Positions 45,022-54,522 of a stretch of DNA of 64,000 bases are shown piece by piece. The translations under genes and the position numbers were made by a program. How positions within the stretch are numbered: position 1 is the first letter of the stretch; every line of letters begins with the position of its first letter. A model generated the notes under the pieces. It was not told the origin of the DNA. It did not search any database and worked only from the letters and a program-made list of their open reading frames with translations. Source of the stretch: Saposhnikovia divaricata (Eukaryota > Streptophyta > Magnoliopsida > Apiales > Apiaceae); contig CM071598.1 of NCBI GenBank assembly GCA_036435485.1, positions 139,356,148 to 139,420,147 on the forward strand, in the 5' to 3' direction.

Positions 45022-47697
45022 CTAGGCATGCACCACTTGATTTTGTTTTTGATGCTCCATCAAAATAGGGCACCCACCACTCCTTCTGGTCTCCTCATTC
45101 TTATTATGAAGTTCACTTCCTGCTTGGGGTACTACCTCCTGCCCCCCGACTTCTTGGTTGCCAATGGTACACTCAACCACAAAGTCAGTTAACGCCTTAT
45201 CCTCAATGGCTGTCCGAGGCTTTTGTGTGATGTCCTCTGCTGACCTTTCTTTGTGTTCCTTACCACTGTGGACTTCCATGTCTTCAACCGGAAGGACCTG
45301 CCCCCCGACACCATCAGGCCTTAACGAGGCTACATAACAGCTTCGTGCCATCTTCTGATCGCCTTTATGTTCTCCAACACCATTCCTGGTAGGGAACTTG
45401 ATCTTCACATGATAGGTTGAGGCAACAGCCTTGAATGCATGAAGTCCAGTCCTTCCAAGGATAGCGTTGTACGTTGAATCCGCCTTGATTACCAGGAAGT
45501 TCAACATCTGAGTGGCCTCCTTGGGCTCTTGCCCGATAGTTACAGGCAGCTGAATAGTCCCTTCAACTTTGGATTTTACTCCATTAAATCCGTATATAGG
45601 CATGTTATTGGGGGTCAACTGAGAATCAGTGTATCCCATCTTCACAAACGCATCATGAAACAGAATGTCAACGGAAGCTCCATTGTCTATCAAGACTCGC
45701 TTCACCTCCGAGTTTCCAATCACAGGAGTTATGACCAACGGGTCATCATGGGGGAACTTCACCCCTTCCAAGTCTGAGTCATCAAAGCTAATCGCTACCT
45801 CAGTTTTTGCACGCTTCGGGGCCTCTCCCACGATGTGCAACACCTCTCGAGCATAAGCCTTTCGAGAGTTCCTAGTTGTCCCGGCCGCAGTCGGGCCTCC
45901 TGAGATCATGTTGATTACTGGCCCTCGGGGCTGTGGGTTGCGATCTTGATCGTCATCCCTTCTATTATAGTCTCTTCTCTGGTTACCACGGTCTTCACCC
46001 TTAGTGAAGTGCCTCAGCTTCCCTCTACGGATCAAAAACTCGATCTCATCTTTGAGTTGCTTGCAATCGTCAATGTCATGCCCCACGTCTCTATGGAATC
46101 TGCGATACTGATTCTGGTTTCTCTTTGCGGGATCACCCCTGAGTGGCTTCGGCCATCTGAAATCCTTATCATTCTCAACGTCCAACAAGATTCGACTCCT
46201 AGGAGTATTCAACCTTGCATACTCAGTAAACCTTGACCCTTGGTTCTTCTTAGGGGCAGAGTCGGAATCCTCGCTAGTTCGGGGATACTTGTCCCTAGCA
46301 TCATACTCTTGATCATCATAGTCCTGGTCTTGCTTTCGCTTCTTGGAGTCATTGTTACCTCCTCCTCCACCTATGGTGGTTTCTTTCTTCAAGTTATCCT
46401 CAGCTTTAATATACTTATCAGCCCTTCGTTGGAGCTCAGCCATATTTTCTGGGGGATGCTTCGCTAATGACCTTTTAAAGAAGAGGTCAGTGGTTCCGTG
46501 CTCCAGGGCTACCATGGCCACCTTATTCTCCAAGTCAGTGATATTTAGAGTCTCCTTAGTGAATCGCTTAAGGTAATCCCTTAGATTTTCATTCTTTCCT
46601 TGTACCACATACATAAGAGACGCAGAGCTCTTCTCATGAACTCTTCCACTAATGAATTGGCTGATAAAAGCAGTGCTCAATTCCTTAAAAGATCCAATCG
46701 AATTTGCAGGCAAACGGCTGTACCACCTTTGAGCCATACCCGACAGGGTTTGAGGGAACGCCCTACACTTGAGAGCGTCACTAGCAGGCTGCAACAGCAG
46801 CGCGTTCGAGAATGTTCTCACATGGTTTGCGGGATCACCCGTTCCATCATAAGCCTTTATTGTAGGCATCTTAAACTTCCTAGAGATGTGAGCATTCATC
46901 ACTTCCTCGGTGAACGGGGGTGTTGGATCATCAGGATCTCCGAGAGGCATCAGATCTTTGGGGTTTCCCTTGGGAATTTCCGTCATTGTGGTTGTTCTTC
47001 CGAATGAGGCATCAGCCCTTCTTTGTCTCCTTGAAGACCTCTCCAAATCAATGATGGGAATCGTCCCTGAGGTTGGAGGAGGTCGAGTTTGATTCTGTCT
47101 TGCTTGCTCCATTGCTATGTCATCCTTCAGCCTTTGGATCTCAGCATCGTGAGCCTTAATCCTCTCCTCAGCCGTTGGTGGAGGTCCATCATGGATCCCT
47201 TGAGTCCTTCCTTGAGGCTCTCTTCTAGCACGTTGCCTCCTCGGGGCTTTATCACGATCATCATCCTCAGACGATGAATCATCAGTATAAGGGCCGGAGT
47301 AGTCATCATAATCTCGGTCCCGGATTTGTAAGGCATGACCACTTGGTCCTGAACCTTGAGTCATCGGGGGGTAGTTGGGCAGACCGTGCCTGGGATTAAT
47401 GTACAAGGGGAGATCCGTAGTATGGATCTGTACCCCTGGTGGCGGGTTGTTCGGATCAACAATCTGGAGAGAGTTGGTCGCTTGTCCTGCCTGATTGGAC
47501 AGAGGCAACGTACTCTCAGCATGGGGGATCACCCCTGGTTGCTGAGAAACTTGAGAGTGGATAATGACAGCTGATGCTGGGGGAGCCTGTTGAATAATCG
47601 TCCCTGATGCTGGGGGAGTCTGCTCGGTGAGAGGTGGGGCAGAGCTAATTGGCACGGTCTCAGTTACAACTGGTGTTTTTCTTCGTGTTTGAACCAT
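45022..47697 (-). CDS. Tat-like Gag-protease polyprotein, 891 residues, fused to a pol remnant
   Basis: The frame starts 13 bases after the primer site. Residues 1-270 are low-complexity, proline- and acidic-rich. The gag core (YDGTGDPANHV...WYSRLPANSI...F-x-x-FISGR) lies at about 285-420. A HRDVGHDIDDCKQLKDEIE motif is near 540. An aspartic protease with IDNGASVDILF has its catalytic D near 670 and the AILGRTGLHAF segment near 750. The last 60 residues contain KALTDFVVECT, which in relatives lies between the two RNase H domains. A deletion therefore joined protease to this linker in frame, removing RT. The frame has no stop over 891 codons. If expressed, it would supply capsid and protease but depend on another element's RT and integrase. 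Confidence 0.88.
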   Translation of the reverse strand: MVQTRRKTPVVTETVPISSAPPLTEQTPPASGTIIQQAPPASAVIIHSQVSQQPGVIPHAESTLPLSNQAGQATNSLQIVDPNNPPPGVQIHTTDLPLYINPRHGLPNYPPMTQGSGPSGHALQIRDRDYDDYSGPYTDDSSSEDDDRDKAPRRQRARREPQGRTQGIHDGPPPTAEERIKAHDAEIQRLKDDIAMEQARQNQTRPPPTSGTIPIIDLERSSRRQRRADASFGRTTTMTEIPKGNPKDLMPLGDPDDPTPPFTEEVMNAHISRKFKMPTIKAYDGTGDPANHVRTFSNALLLQPASDALKCRAFPQTLSGMAQRWYSRLPANSIGSFKELSTAFISQFISGRVHEKSSASLMYVVQGKNENLRDYLKRFTKETLNITDLENKVAMVALEHGTTDLFFKRSLAKHPPENMAELQRRADKYIKAEDNLKKETTIGGGGGNNDSKKRKQDQDYDDQEYDARDKYPRTSEDSDSAPKKNQGSRFTEYARLNTPRSRILLDVENDKDFRWPKPLRGDPAKRNQNQYRRFHRDVGHDIDDCKQLKDEIEFLIRRGKLRHFTKGEDRGNQRRDYNRRDDDQDRNPQPRGPVINMISGGPTAAGTTRNSRKAYAREVLHIVGEAPKRAKTEVAISFDDSDLEGVKFPHDDPLVITPVIGNSEVKRVLIDNGASVDILFHDAFVKMGYTDSQLTPNNMPIYGFNGVKSKVEGTIQLPVTIGQEPKEATQMLNFLVIKADSTYNAILGRTGLHAFKAVASTYHVKIKFPTRNGVGEHKGDQKMARSCYVASLRPDGVGGQVLPVEDMEVHSGKEHKERSAEDITQKPRTAIEDKALTDFVVECTIGNQEVGGQEVVPQAGSELHNKNEETRRSGGCPILMEHQKQNQVVHA

Positions 47698-47710
47698 GGT
47701 TGATGTTGTC

Positions 47711-47728
47711 GTCCCACAGACGGCGCCA
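47711..47728 (-). other. Primer binding site of the first Tat-like element
   Basis: On the minus strand TGGCGCCGTCTGTGGGAC begins two bases inside the 5' LTR end. This form is common in plant gypsy elements; I do not commit to the tRNA. Confidence 0.7.
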
Positions 47729-47730
47729 AA

Positions 47731-48238
47731 TGTTGTGGAATAAAAAGTAGGGTATATTTATTGCGTATTAACTACTAGGGTTTGTGGGAGCTTCGAGCTT
47801 TAATGGCTGTTCTTGTGTTCGTGGCTGAATCTGCCTTCACAAGATGCCTACGTACTTCGATGAATATCAAAGATCAAGCCAAAAACGTAGTTCTGAGATG
47901 AGGGGTCTGGCCCTTTATATAGGCTGAGAAGCCTAAGAATTATGGTAGGATTCGGAGACTTGGTGGGCAAGTCACCTCCTTGAGGAAGGTTCTAGACTCC
48001 TTCCTTGTAGGAATCAGTTTCCAAGTTGAATTGGATGCCTTGGAGGCTTCTCTTTGGAAAGATAATATCTTTATTTGACTTGTACTTCTCAGCTGTTAAT
48101 TATCCCTTAATATTAATTACGAAATTAATATTTAAATAGGGTTTTGGACCCTGTTGGTGGGCCCCACGTTTGGACCATACCGGACCTAATTAATGCAACA
48201 TTAAATGTGCCTTTAGGGCTTATTTTTAGCCCATATCA
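47731..48238 (-). repeat. 5' LTR of the first Tat-like element
   Basis: 508 bp, the same length as the partner, with about four differences by eye. Confidence 0.95.
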
Positions 48239-48243
48239 ATTTT

Positions 48244-48767
48244 GATTTTGCATTTTATACTATCGTTGTACTATAGATTGAGATTTATTTTTTTCATTGC
48301 TAAAATATGAGTATTTTTGTTCTGGATAATATGAAGATGAAGAAGATTGTGAATCCACAACAATCGACAACACCTGAACGAAAGTTATATATGTAAATAA
48401 ATCATGAAACCATCTTTCATACTATCTCTTTATTCTGTAATTGATACGTATTAGTTGAGTAATTTTTCAATCAATATGAACGAAACAAAATGTGGCAATC
48501 CAGATTGCCCTCAAGACATAAGTTTTATTTTCAAATAATATATTACTATTCTTGAAGAAACTCTAACTTGTATATATTTTTTCATTCCACGGATCAAAAT
48601 TTTAAAGCCAATCTTTTATGTCTGAATGAGATACAAAAATATTTTTGGAGGTGTTAGTGGATACCAAATAGTGATGTGACTATGTATTTATATTTATGAT
48701 ATGGTTGGTTTTGGTGTTTCTATTGTTTCCAAATTTTATGTTTTTATTTTGGACATGTTATTTTACT
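48244..48767. other. Spacer between two Tat-like elements
   Basis: AT-rich DNA with no recognised gene. It is the piece of the older host sequence left between two insertions. Confidence 0.5.
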
Positions 48768-48772
48768 TTTTA

Positions 48773-50404
48773 TGTTATAGGGAGAAATTGGTATAATAGT
48801 AATTATGGAGGTTGTTGGAATCACTGAGCAAAATACGGATATTTTGCTAAGAACACGGAATGGAGATTGGTGATTTTTGTGGCTGATCTTGTTTGTTGAT
48901 TCGTTGAATGTTAGAGAAAAATGCTAATTCTCTCTTGCGGACAACTGTCAATCAATCTTAACAAGGTGCCTACGTACCCTATTTATAGGGATCAAGCCGT
49001 ACATAGTTCTTGGAGAAGAAGTTACCCAGATGGGCTAGGGTTTCTGTGGGCTCGTCTTGGCCAAATCCACTCACTTTTGGACTGATGCTAATAGTCCATT
49101 AATTCTGCTCATGACCCATGGCCCAATAAAGGTTACCCATGGCTAACATGATGCTAGAATCACGAGGCCTCACTAGCGAGGCTAATGGAGAAGCTTACGA
49201 GGGTCTCGCATGTGACCTCACTGGGCTTAGTCATGCGAGGTGGTCCCAAGTATGGAGATAATTATACTCATGTGACCACACTGGGCTTAACTATGATTCT
49301 TCATATCTACTCATGCAACCTCACTGGGATTAGCTATGAGCCTTCATATCTACTCATGCGACCTCGTTGGGCATAACTATGAGCCTTCATAATAAGAATA
49401 TTCTAGGCCTCACTGGACCTTGCAATGAGATGTGGTACGATCCTGTACTAGGGACTTGCTAGTGAACTCGACCCGCAGCTTAGGGTCGTTGGTTCTCATA
49501 TTGTACTTAACAGTATATCATACTGACTCCTGGTGGTGGGCTTTAGTGACCCAATCTTCATCTTTAGGCCCATTATAAGTTGTGGACCACTATTTCAGCC
49601 CATTAGGCCTGCTTAGGGCTTATGCCAAGATTTGGGCACAACAACTACCCACCGAGTCCATATTGCCATTGAAAATGCGATCTGGAATCAAAAATTGCTT
49701 TGTCAAAATTTCGATGCGAGGCCTGTGCTCACTATAGATTGTTGTAGATGAAAGCATAGCTATCTCAAGTGCCTTGGGATCTCATCGCGACCCCTATGAA
49801 TTTGAATGGTTTCGGACAGCTGTCGTGTTTCGAGATCTGCTCCCAGCCGCTAAGATGATGACACATGTTGTATGTCTTTCAATTAATGCGAAGCCAAGTA
49901 TATGTAAGTAATGGTGACCTCAAAGGGTCCTTCCAAGCGCAATGTGATCCTGCAGGGATCTTGAAAGGTGATTGCAGTCATAAATTGTTATAATTATATC
50001 TTCTATCCAGCTAATATGTGATCTCGGGCTCTCACCTATATCTTCAGGTCTTCTTAAAGTATGATGATATGGCTCTCCTCCGTTCCCTATTATTATGATG
50101 AGAGGCCTCCTCATAAGTTGAAAGGACTCCTTGCAGTCTCAAATGTTGCGAGGCCTCCTTGCAGCCTCATATGTTTTAAGGCCTCCTTGCAACATATGTT
50201 GCGAGGCCTCCTTGCGGCTTTATATGTTGCGAGGCCTCCTTGCAGCCTCATATGTTGAGAGAACTCCTCTTCATAGCAGTACATGGTCCTGGTCAACATA
50301 TCGGTATAAGATCTGTACTAGATTTTCGGATCCGTTAGCCCAATATTATTATCAATTCTCGTAATGGGTCTGTTTAGAGCCCATATCAATTTTCGAGCAT
50401 AACA
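48773..50404 (-). repeat. 3' LTR of the second Tat-like element
   Basis: 1632 bp. It includes a roughly 43-bp repeat at about 49206-49390 (ACTCATGCGACCTC...TATGAGCCTTCATATCT) and a 28-bp repeat at about 50104-50270. Confidence 0.93.
50104..50270. repeat. 28-bp tandem repeat in the LTR (left copy)
   Basis: About five copies of AGGCCTCCTTGCAGCCTCAT plus ATGTTGCG. The matching array in the other LTR is at about 55876-56035, and some copies there differ. Confidence 0.85.
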
Positions 50405-50419
50405 ACTACCCCCCAGTTC
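50405..50419 (-). other. Polypurine tract of the second Tat-like element
   Basis: On the minus strand GAACTGGGGGGTAGT adjoins the 3' LTR. Confidence 0.65.
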
Positions 50420-51055
50420 TTCGATGCAGGCAGCTATAGTGGAGAACTATTTTTTCTGGTCTTCAAAATTTCTTCGAAATTATTTTGAACTCATCCAAAA
50501 ATAATATCAAAATAATTATTTGATTTTTTGGGAAGCCTCCTCGCCTAGCAGCTTTCAATTTTTAATTTAATGCGAGCACATGTCTCCTCGCACTAACCAC
50601 CTCGCTACATTCTATTTTCCCTTCTTGCTCCTTGTTTTAATATGCAGCCTCATGCGTGGACCTCGCCTTCAATTTTCCTGCCAGGCTTGAATTTATGGCC
50701 TCTTACCACTACTTTGATTTATTTCTTTTACACGAGCTGCATATTGCTTTTTTTTTTTTTTTTCTGTAATAAAACCTCCTGTTGTGGCTTGTTTTGTGCT
50801 TTTCCTCGTGATCCCCGCAGAAAATTTGTTAGCCTTTCCAGCTGACTTCCTCCTCGCACTTCCTCCTCGCGTGGGTCCCAGTGCATGTGTCCTAGCCAAT
50901 AATACATGCCTTGTATTATTATCTTATGAATACCTCCCGAGTGACCTCTTCACAGCCTGACTCCATCACTCCGCGCAATTTTATTTTTTAACCTCGTGTT
51001 GCTCCAAAACGAGATGTCCCTCCTTCACTTTACAAGGCTGACTTCGTATATCCCT
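50420..51055 (-). other. Internal 3' region of the second Tat-like element
   Basis: No gene is visible. A T15 run lies near 50748-50763. Confidence 0.45.
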
Positions 51056-51304
51056 TTACAACTCGACCTCAATTAATTTTTTTTCCTTGCTATCAAATTG
51101 CTTTTCATTATCTAATATTACCTGATATGGGATCCCATAACGACACTCAATGGCCCTGTATACAAAGTCCTTCAATTTTTGGGTCGTGATCGTTGCGAGA
51201 GGCTCAGCCTCGGCCCAATTATTGAAATAATCCACAGCCACCACTGCATACTTGACTCCTCCCTTAGCTTTGGGGAGCTCCCCAATAATATCAATACCCC
51301 ACAT
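51056..51304 (-). pseudogene. Integrase core fragment
   Basis: About 80 codons with the start of an integrase catalytic core: D in WGIDIIGELP and D in VILDNEKQF, in the gypsy pattern. The segment carrying the catalytic E and the C-terminal domain are gone. Confidence 0.75.
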
Positions 51305-51466
51305 GGCAAAGGACCACGGGCTTATGAGAGAAGTGAGATGAGCAACTGGGGCATTACTGAAATTGGCATTCCTTTGGCACTTGTCAAACCTCCTAGCGAA
51401 CTCAAAAGCATCTCTTTTTAATGTAGGCAGAAATACCCTTGGCGAAGAATTTTTTGGTCTATAGAA

Positions 51467-51982
51467 CTACCCCCCCGAGTGATTGTCACATATGCCTTCG
51501 TGGACCTCCCTTAGGATGTAGTTGCACTCCTCACCATCTACACACCTCAAGAGTGGTGTCTTGAACCCTCTTCGATATAGACTTTCATCGTAAATTACAT
51601 AGCGAGCCGCCTGGTACTTAATCTTCCTCGCTTCCTTCTTTTCTTGGGGTAGAGTCTCATTCTTCACATACTCCCATATAAGGGTCATCCGTGTTGGCCC
51701 CTGGCTCGCTACCTCCGTGATAAATTCCTTAGGAACACTAAGCTTAGTCTGGATTTCTAAAAGAATAACCCCAAGTAAAGTGGCCTCTCGGCGCGATCCC
51801 AATTTTTCTAGGACATCCGCTCCTTGATTTTTTGTACTTTTGATAAATTTCACTTTCACCTGCTTGAATGACTTCATAAGTCTCTGCACACATCGCAGAT
51901 AGCTAGAGCTCGATTTGAGGCCCCCTAGCCTGCCACCCATATCTAATATGACCTGTGACCAGCATGGAATCGCTATAAGCAT
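51467..51982 (-). pseudogene. Second RNase H remnant and integrase zinc-finger start
   Basis: The first part is the end of a plant-type second RNase H (RLMKSFKQVKVKFIKSTKNQGADVLEKLGS). A linker follows, then the start of the integrase N-terminal finger (LYRRGF...LREVHEGICDNHSGG), cut before its cysteines. The start of this RNase H lies in other frames at about 51985-52110, so stops and shifts break it. Confidence 0.7.
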
Positions 51983-52172
51983 TTAGATTCTCCACCTTCA
52001 TTGTAATTTCGAGCTTAAGGCCATTGATTAGGGCCTCATACTCGGTTGCATTGTTTAAGGCTACGAATGTGAAGTGGACTGCGCTTCTTAACCTGCGACC
52101 CTCAGGGGTAACGAGCTCAACCCCGGCTCCAGCTCCTTCCTTTTTAGATGCTTCATCAACATATAGCTCCCA

Positions 52173-52592
52173 CTACGAGGCTGAATTATGTTGGCTAGCC
52201 TCGGGCTCGGCTGGCATGGGGGTCGCAATGAGAGCCCTAACCTCTCTTTCAGATTGTAGAGGGAATTCCAAGATAAAATCTGCTAAAGCTTGTCCTTTTA
52301 AAGCACCTCGAGGCTTGTACTCGATGTCAAATTGGCCTAGTTCCACTGTCCATGCTAGAAGTCTTTCCGAGGTCTCAGGCTTATGCATCACTTGCCTTAA
52401 ATGATAGGTTGTGCGAACCTCAATTTTATGAGCCTGAAAGTATGGCCTCAACTTCCGCGAGGCCAACACCAAGGCATAAGCGAGCTTCTCCATGTTGGTG
52501 TAGCGAGTCTCAGCATCTAGCATCCTTTTACAGAAATAATAAATAGGGTATTGAACCCTTTCCTCCTCGTGAACTAACAGTGCATACTGCAT
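52173..52592 (-). pseudogene. RNase H fragment of the second Tat-like element
   Basis: About 139 codons with the C-terminal part of retroelement RNase H (YPIYYFCKRMLDAETRYTNMEKLAYAL, then LLAWTVELGQFDIEYKPRGALKGQALADF). RT upstream is missing: 52600-53440 shows only unrelated short frames. Confidence 0.75.
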
Positions 52593-52599
52593 GCTCTGA

Positions 52600-53440
52600 C
52601 ACAGCTAGGTACAAAATAAGGGTCTCCCCCTCCTTAGGCTTAGAAAGTAGAGGTGGCGAACCCAAATGTTCCTTTGTTTGATGTTTATAATTTTGCAATG
52701 TACTTTAGGCCTCGTATCTGCTTGCACAGGGGACTCATGTTGCATAATGGTAGCATGTATAGTTTCCTTCATAACTCCTTTCCGTATTTGCTCTGTTTTC
52801 CCAAGTGCTTTAGAGTAGCTAAGAAAGGCTTCACATAACTCCTTAACTCATTTCAGATAATTTCCAAGCATTGAAGTAAAGAGAGCTCCCATCCTATGTC
52901 TTTGACAAGTGAGCTTGCATTAAATTGACTTATGGAAAGTCCCTTAGTCGCGGAGAGAGCCTTTTTTGGCCTCCTTCGCATTGACCCAAGGGGTTTGGCC
53001 TCACAACAATGTGCTGGCCTAGTCCCGTAAAATTTCAGATGCTCCACTAGAAGTGGTGTTTTTGTAATGTCACTACCCCCCGATTCATCATTATCATTGC
53101 AGAGGTGATGAGGAATCAAAGTGTTCTGGCAATCTTCTTGTATTATTTGGAGTTAACACCATTTGTAATGAAGAGAATTTTGATGTGATCCCGCTAAGAG
53201 TTCTCCTTCAGATTGGGGCAATGTATGCTGATATTAGTGAAGTCTATACCAAGTAGGGGGCTTGTTTGATAGATAATCAGACCCTACCATGGACCTTGTT
53301 TTAGAGGAGGTTGGACCATGATGGGCAGTAGTCACTTGCTCTTCCCGGTGTATTAATGTAGTTGAGGACCTCCTCATTGCCGCCAAGGGTCGGGGGCATC
53401 CCCCCTCTCCCCAAGGATCGGGGGCGTCCCCCCTCTCCTC
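52600..53440 (-). other. Internal segment where RT would be expected
   Basis: I see no RT motif on either strand. Short frames without domain features only. Confidence 0.4.
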
Positions 53441-53458
53441 GATGTAGAGGTATTTCAC

Positions 53459-53650
53459 CAAGAAGCATCTCATTAAGAGGCATCCCACAAAGGGGCATCT
53501 CATTAGGAGGCATCTCACGCAGAGGCATCTCATTAAGAGGCATCCCACAAAGGGGCATCTCACAGGAAGGCATCTCTCGCAGAGGCATCTCATTAAGAGG
53601 CATCCCACAAAGGAGCATCTCATAAGGAGGCATCTGATTAAGAGGCATCA
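53459..53650. repeat. 15-bp tandem repeat with 60-bp higher order, about 13 units
   Basis: Units such as AGGCATCTCATTAAG, AGGCATCCCACAAAG, GGGCATCTCATTAGG and AGGCATCTCACGCAG follow each other without gaps. Sets of four recur at 60 bp. On the minus strand one frame gives a five-residue repeat of MPLNE/MPLRE/MPLCG type. The array lies in the degraded gag region. Confidence 0.92.
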
Positions 53651-53692
53651 CTTTGATCTCGATAGCCGCATCATATAAGGGGCCTCACAATC

Positions 53693-54480
53693 TCGACGAG
53701 GAGATGGGGGTCTGTCATGACGACAATGGGACTGCACACGATCTCGACGAGGAGAAGGGGGTCTGTCGTTATGACAATAGGACCGCTCAAAATCTCGACG
53801 AGGAGATGAGGGTCACTTGAAACCTCGACCCTTGCCTTGGCCTCTACCATGGGATTGCTTATCCTTCTTGTCAGCAGTGAGCTTCTCGAGCTTAAGGTGG
53901 AGATCATGCTCAATTAACTTCTTTCCAATGCGATCAAAGACATTTACTGACCTCCCCTCAGATGAGGCAGCCTCACGCTGCGAGCCCTTCTTTGTCTTAA
54001 TAGTATTTTATCAAAGGCCTTCTTCAGCTCCTCGAAGTTGAAGTCCCCAACCTTGATCTCCTTATCTTCAACTTTTTTTCTGTCCCTCTCCAGTGCTACC
54101 ATAATAGGATTGAGTCTTTTTGGGAGCACTTGACTCCTCTTGATCCTCCTAGCGATCTTCCTTTTTTGCATTTCTAGGGGTCGGGTTCGTACTTATGGGA
54201 CCGCTCACACTCTCGACGAGGAGAGGGGGTCGTTCGTCGCGATGATGGGATCGCTCGCGCTCTCTACGAAGAGAGGGGGGTCTATCTTCGTGGCGATAGG
54301 ACCACTCACGCTCTCTACGAGGAGATGGGGGTCTTTTCGAACCTTGGCCCCTACCTTGGCCTCGTTCCTGGGGTCATTTCTAGGGGGATCGCTCCTAGGT
54401 GCAGCGCCTCTGGGTGTCGTGTGAGACCCCGAGGTCTCCCCGTTGTTGTTCCATTCGTTCTTCTTATTCAACTTAGTCAT
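53693..54480 (-). pseudogene. Gag N-terminal remnant with Arg/Pro-rich repeats
   Basis: The minus strand from ATG 54480 begins MTKLNKKNEWNNNGETSG about 20 bases after the primer site, as expected for gag. Two clusters of about 50-bp repeats (CTCGACGAGGAGATGGGGGTC type) lie at 54205-54345 and 53693-53815, three copies each. In one frame they encode arginine-rich RPPSPRRERE-like repeats. The segment 54171-53944 is basic and lysine/arginine-rich. Stops and shifts prevent a single protein. Confidence 0.6.
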
Positions 54481-54500
54481 CCTTCTCCCAATATGATGAC

Positions 54501-54520
54501 TACCCCTCCTTCTAGCGCCA
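54501..54520 (-). other. Primer binding site of the second Tat-like element
   Basis: On the minus strand TGGCGCTAGAAGGAGGGGTA starts two bases inside the LTR end. The tRNA is not assigned. Confidence 0.55.
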
Positions 54521-54522
54521 AA

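Larger units (their letters stand above)
40858..48238 (-). mobile_element. Tat-like Ty3/gypsy element with deleted pol, 7381 bp
   Basis: Both LTRs are 508 bp (40858-41365 and 47731-48238) with about four differences by eye. The element is flanked by a perfect 5-bp duplication ATTTT (40853-40857 and 48239-48243). The primer site is at 47711-47728 and the purine tract at 41366-41382. A long gag-protease frame is intact, but RT and integrase are absent; only the end of RNase H and a second, plant-type RNase H remain. Two repeat arrays fill the 3' half. It is a non-autonomous element that inserted recently. Confidence 0.93.

Noticed and set aside
46600..47007. Plus-strand frame of 135 codons opposite the gag-protease gene
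   Set aside because: It is a shadow of the 891-codon minus-strand frame, which has clear gag and protease motifs.
53459..53650. CRISPR-like array
   Set aside because: The 15-bp units are directly adjacent without unique spacers and lie in a plant retroelement.
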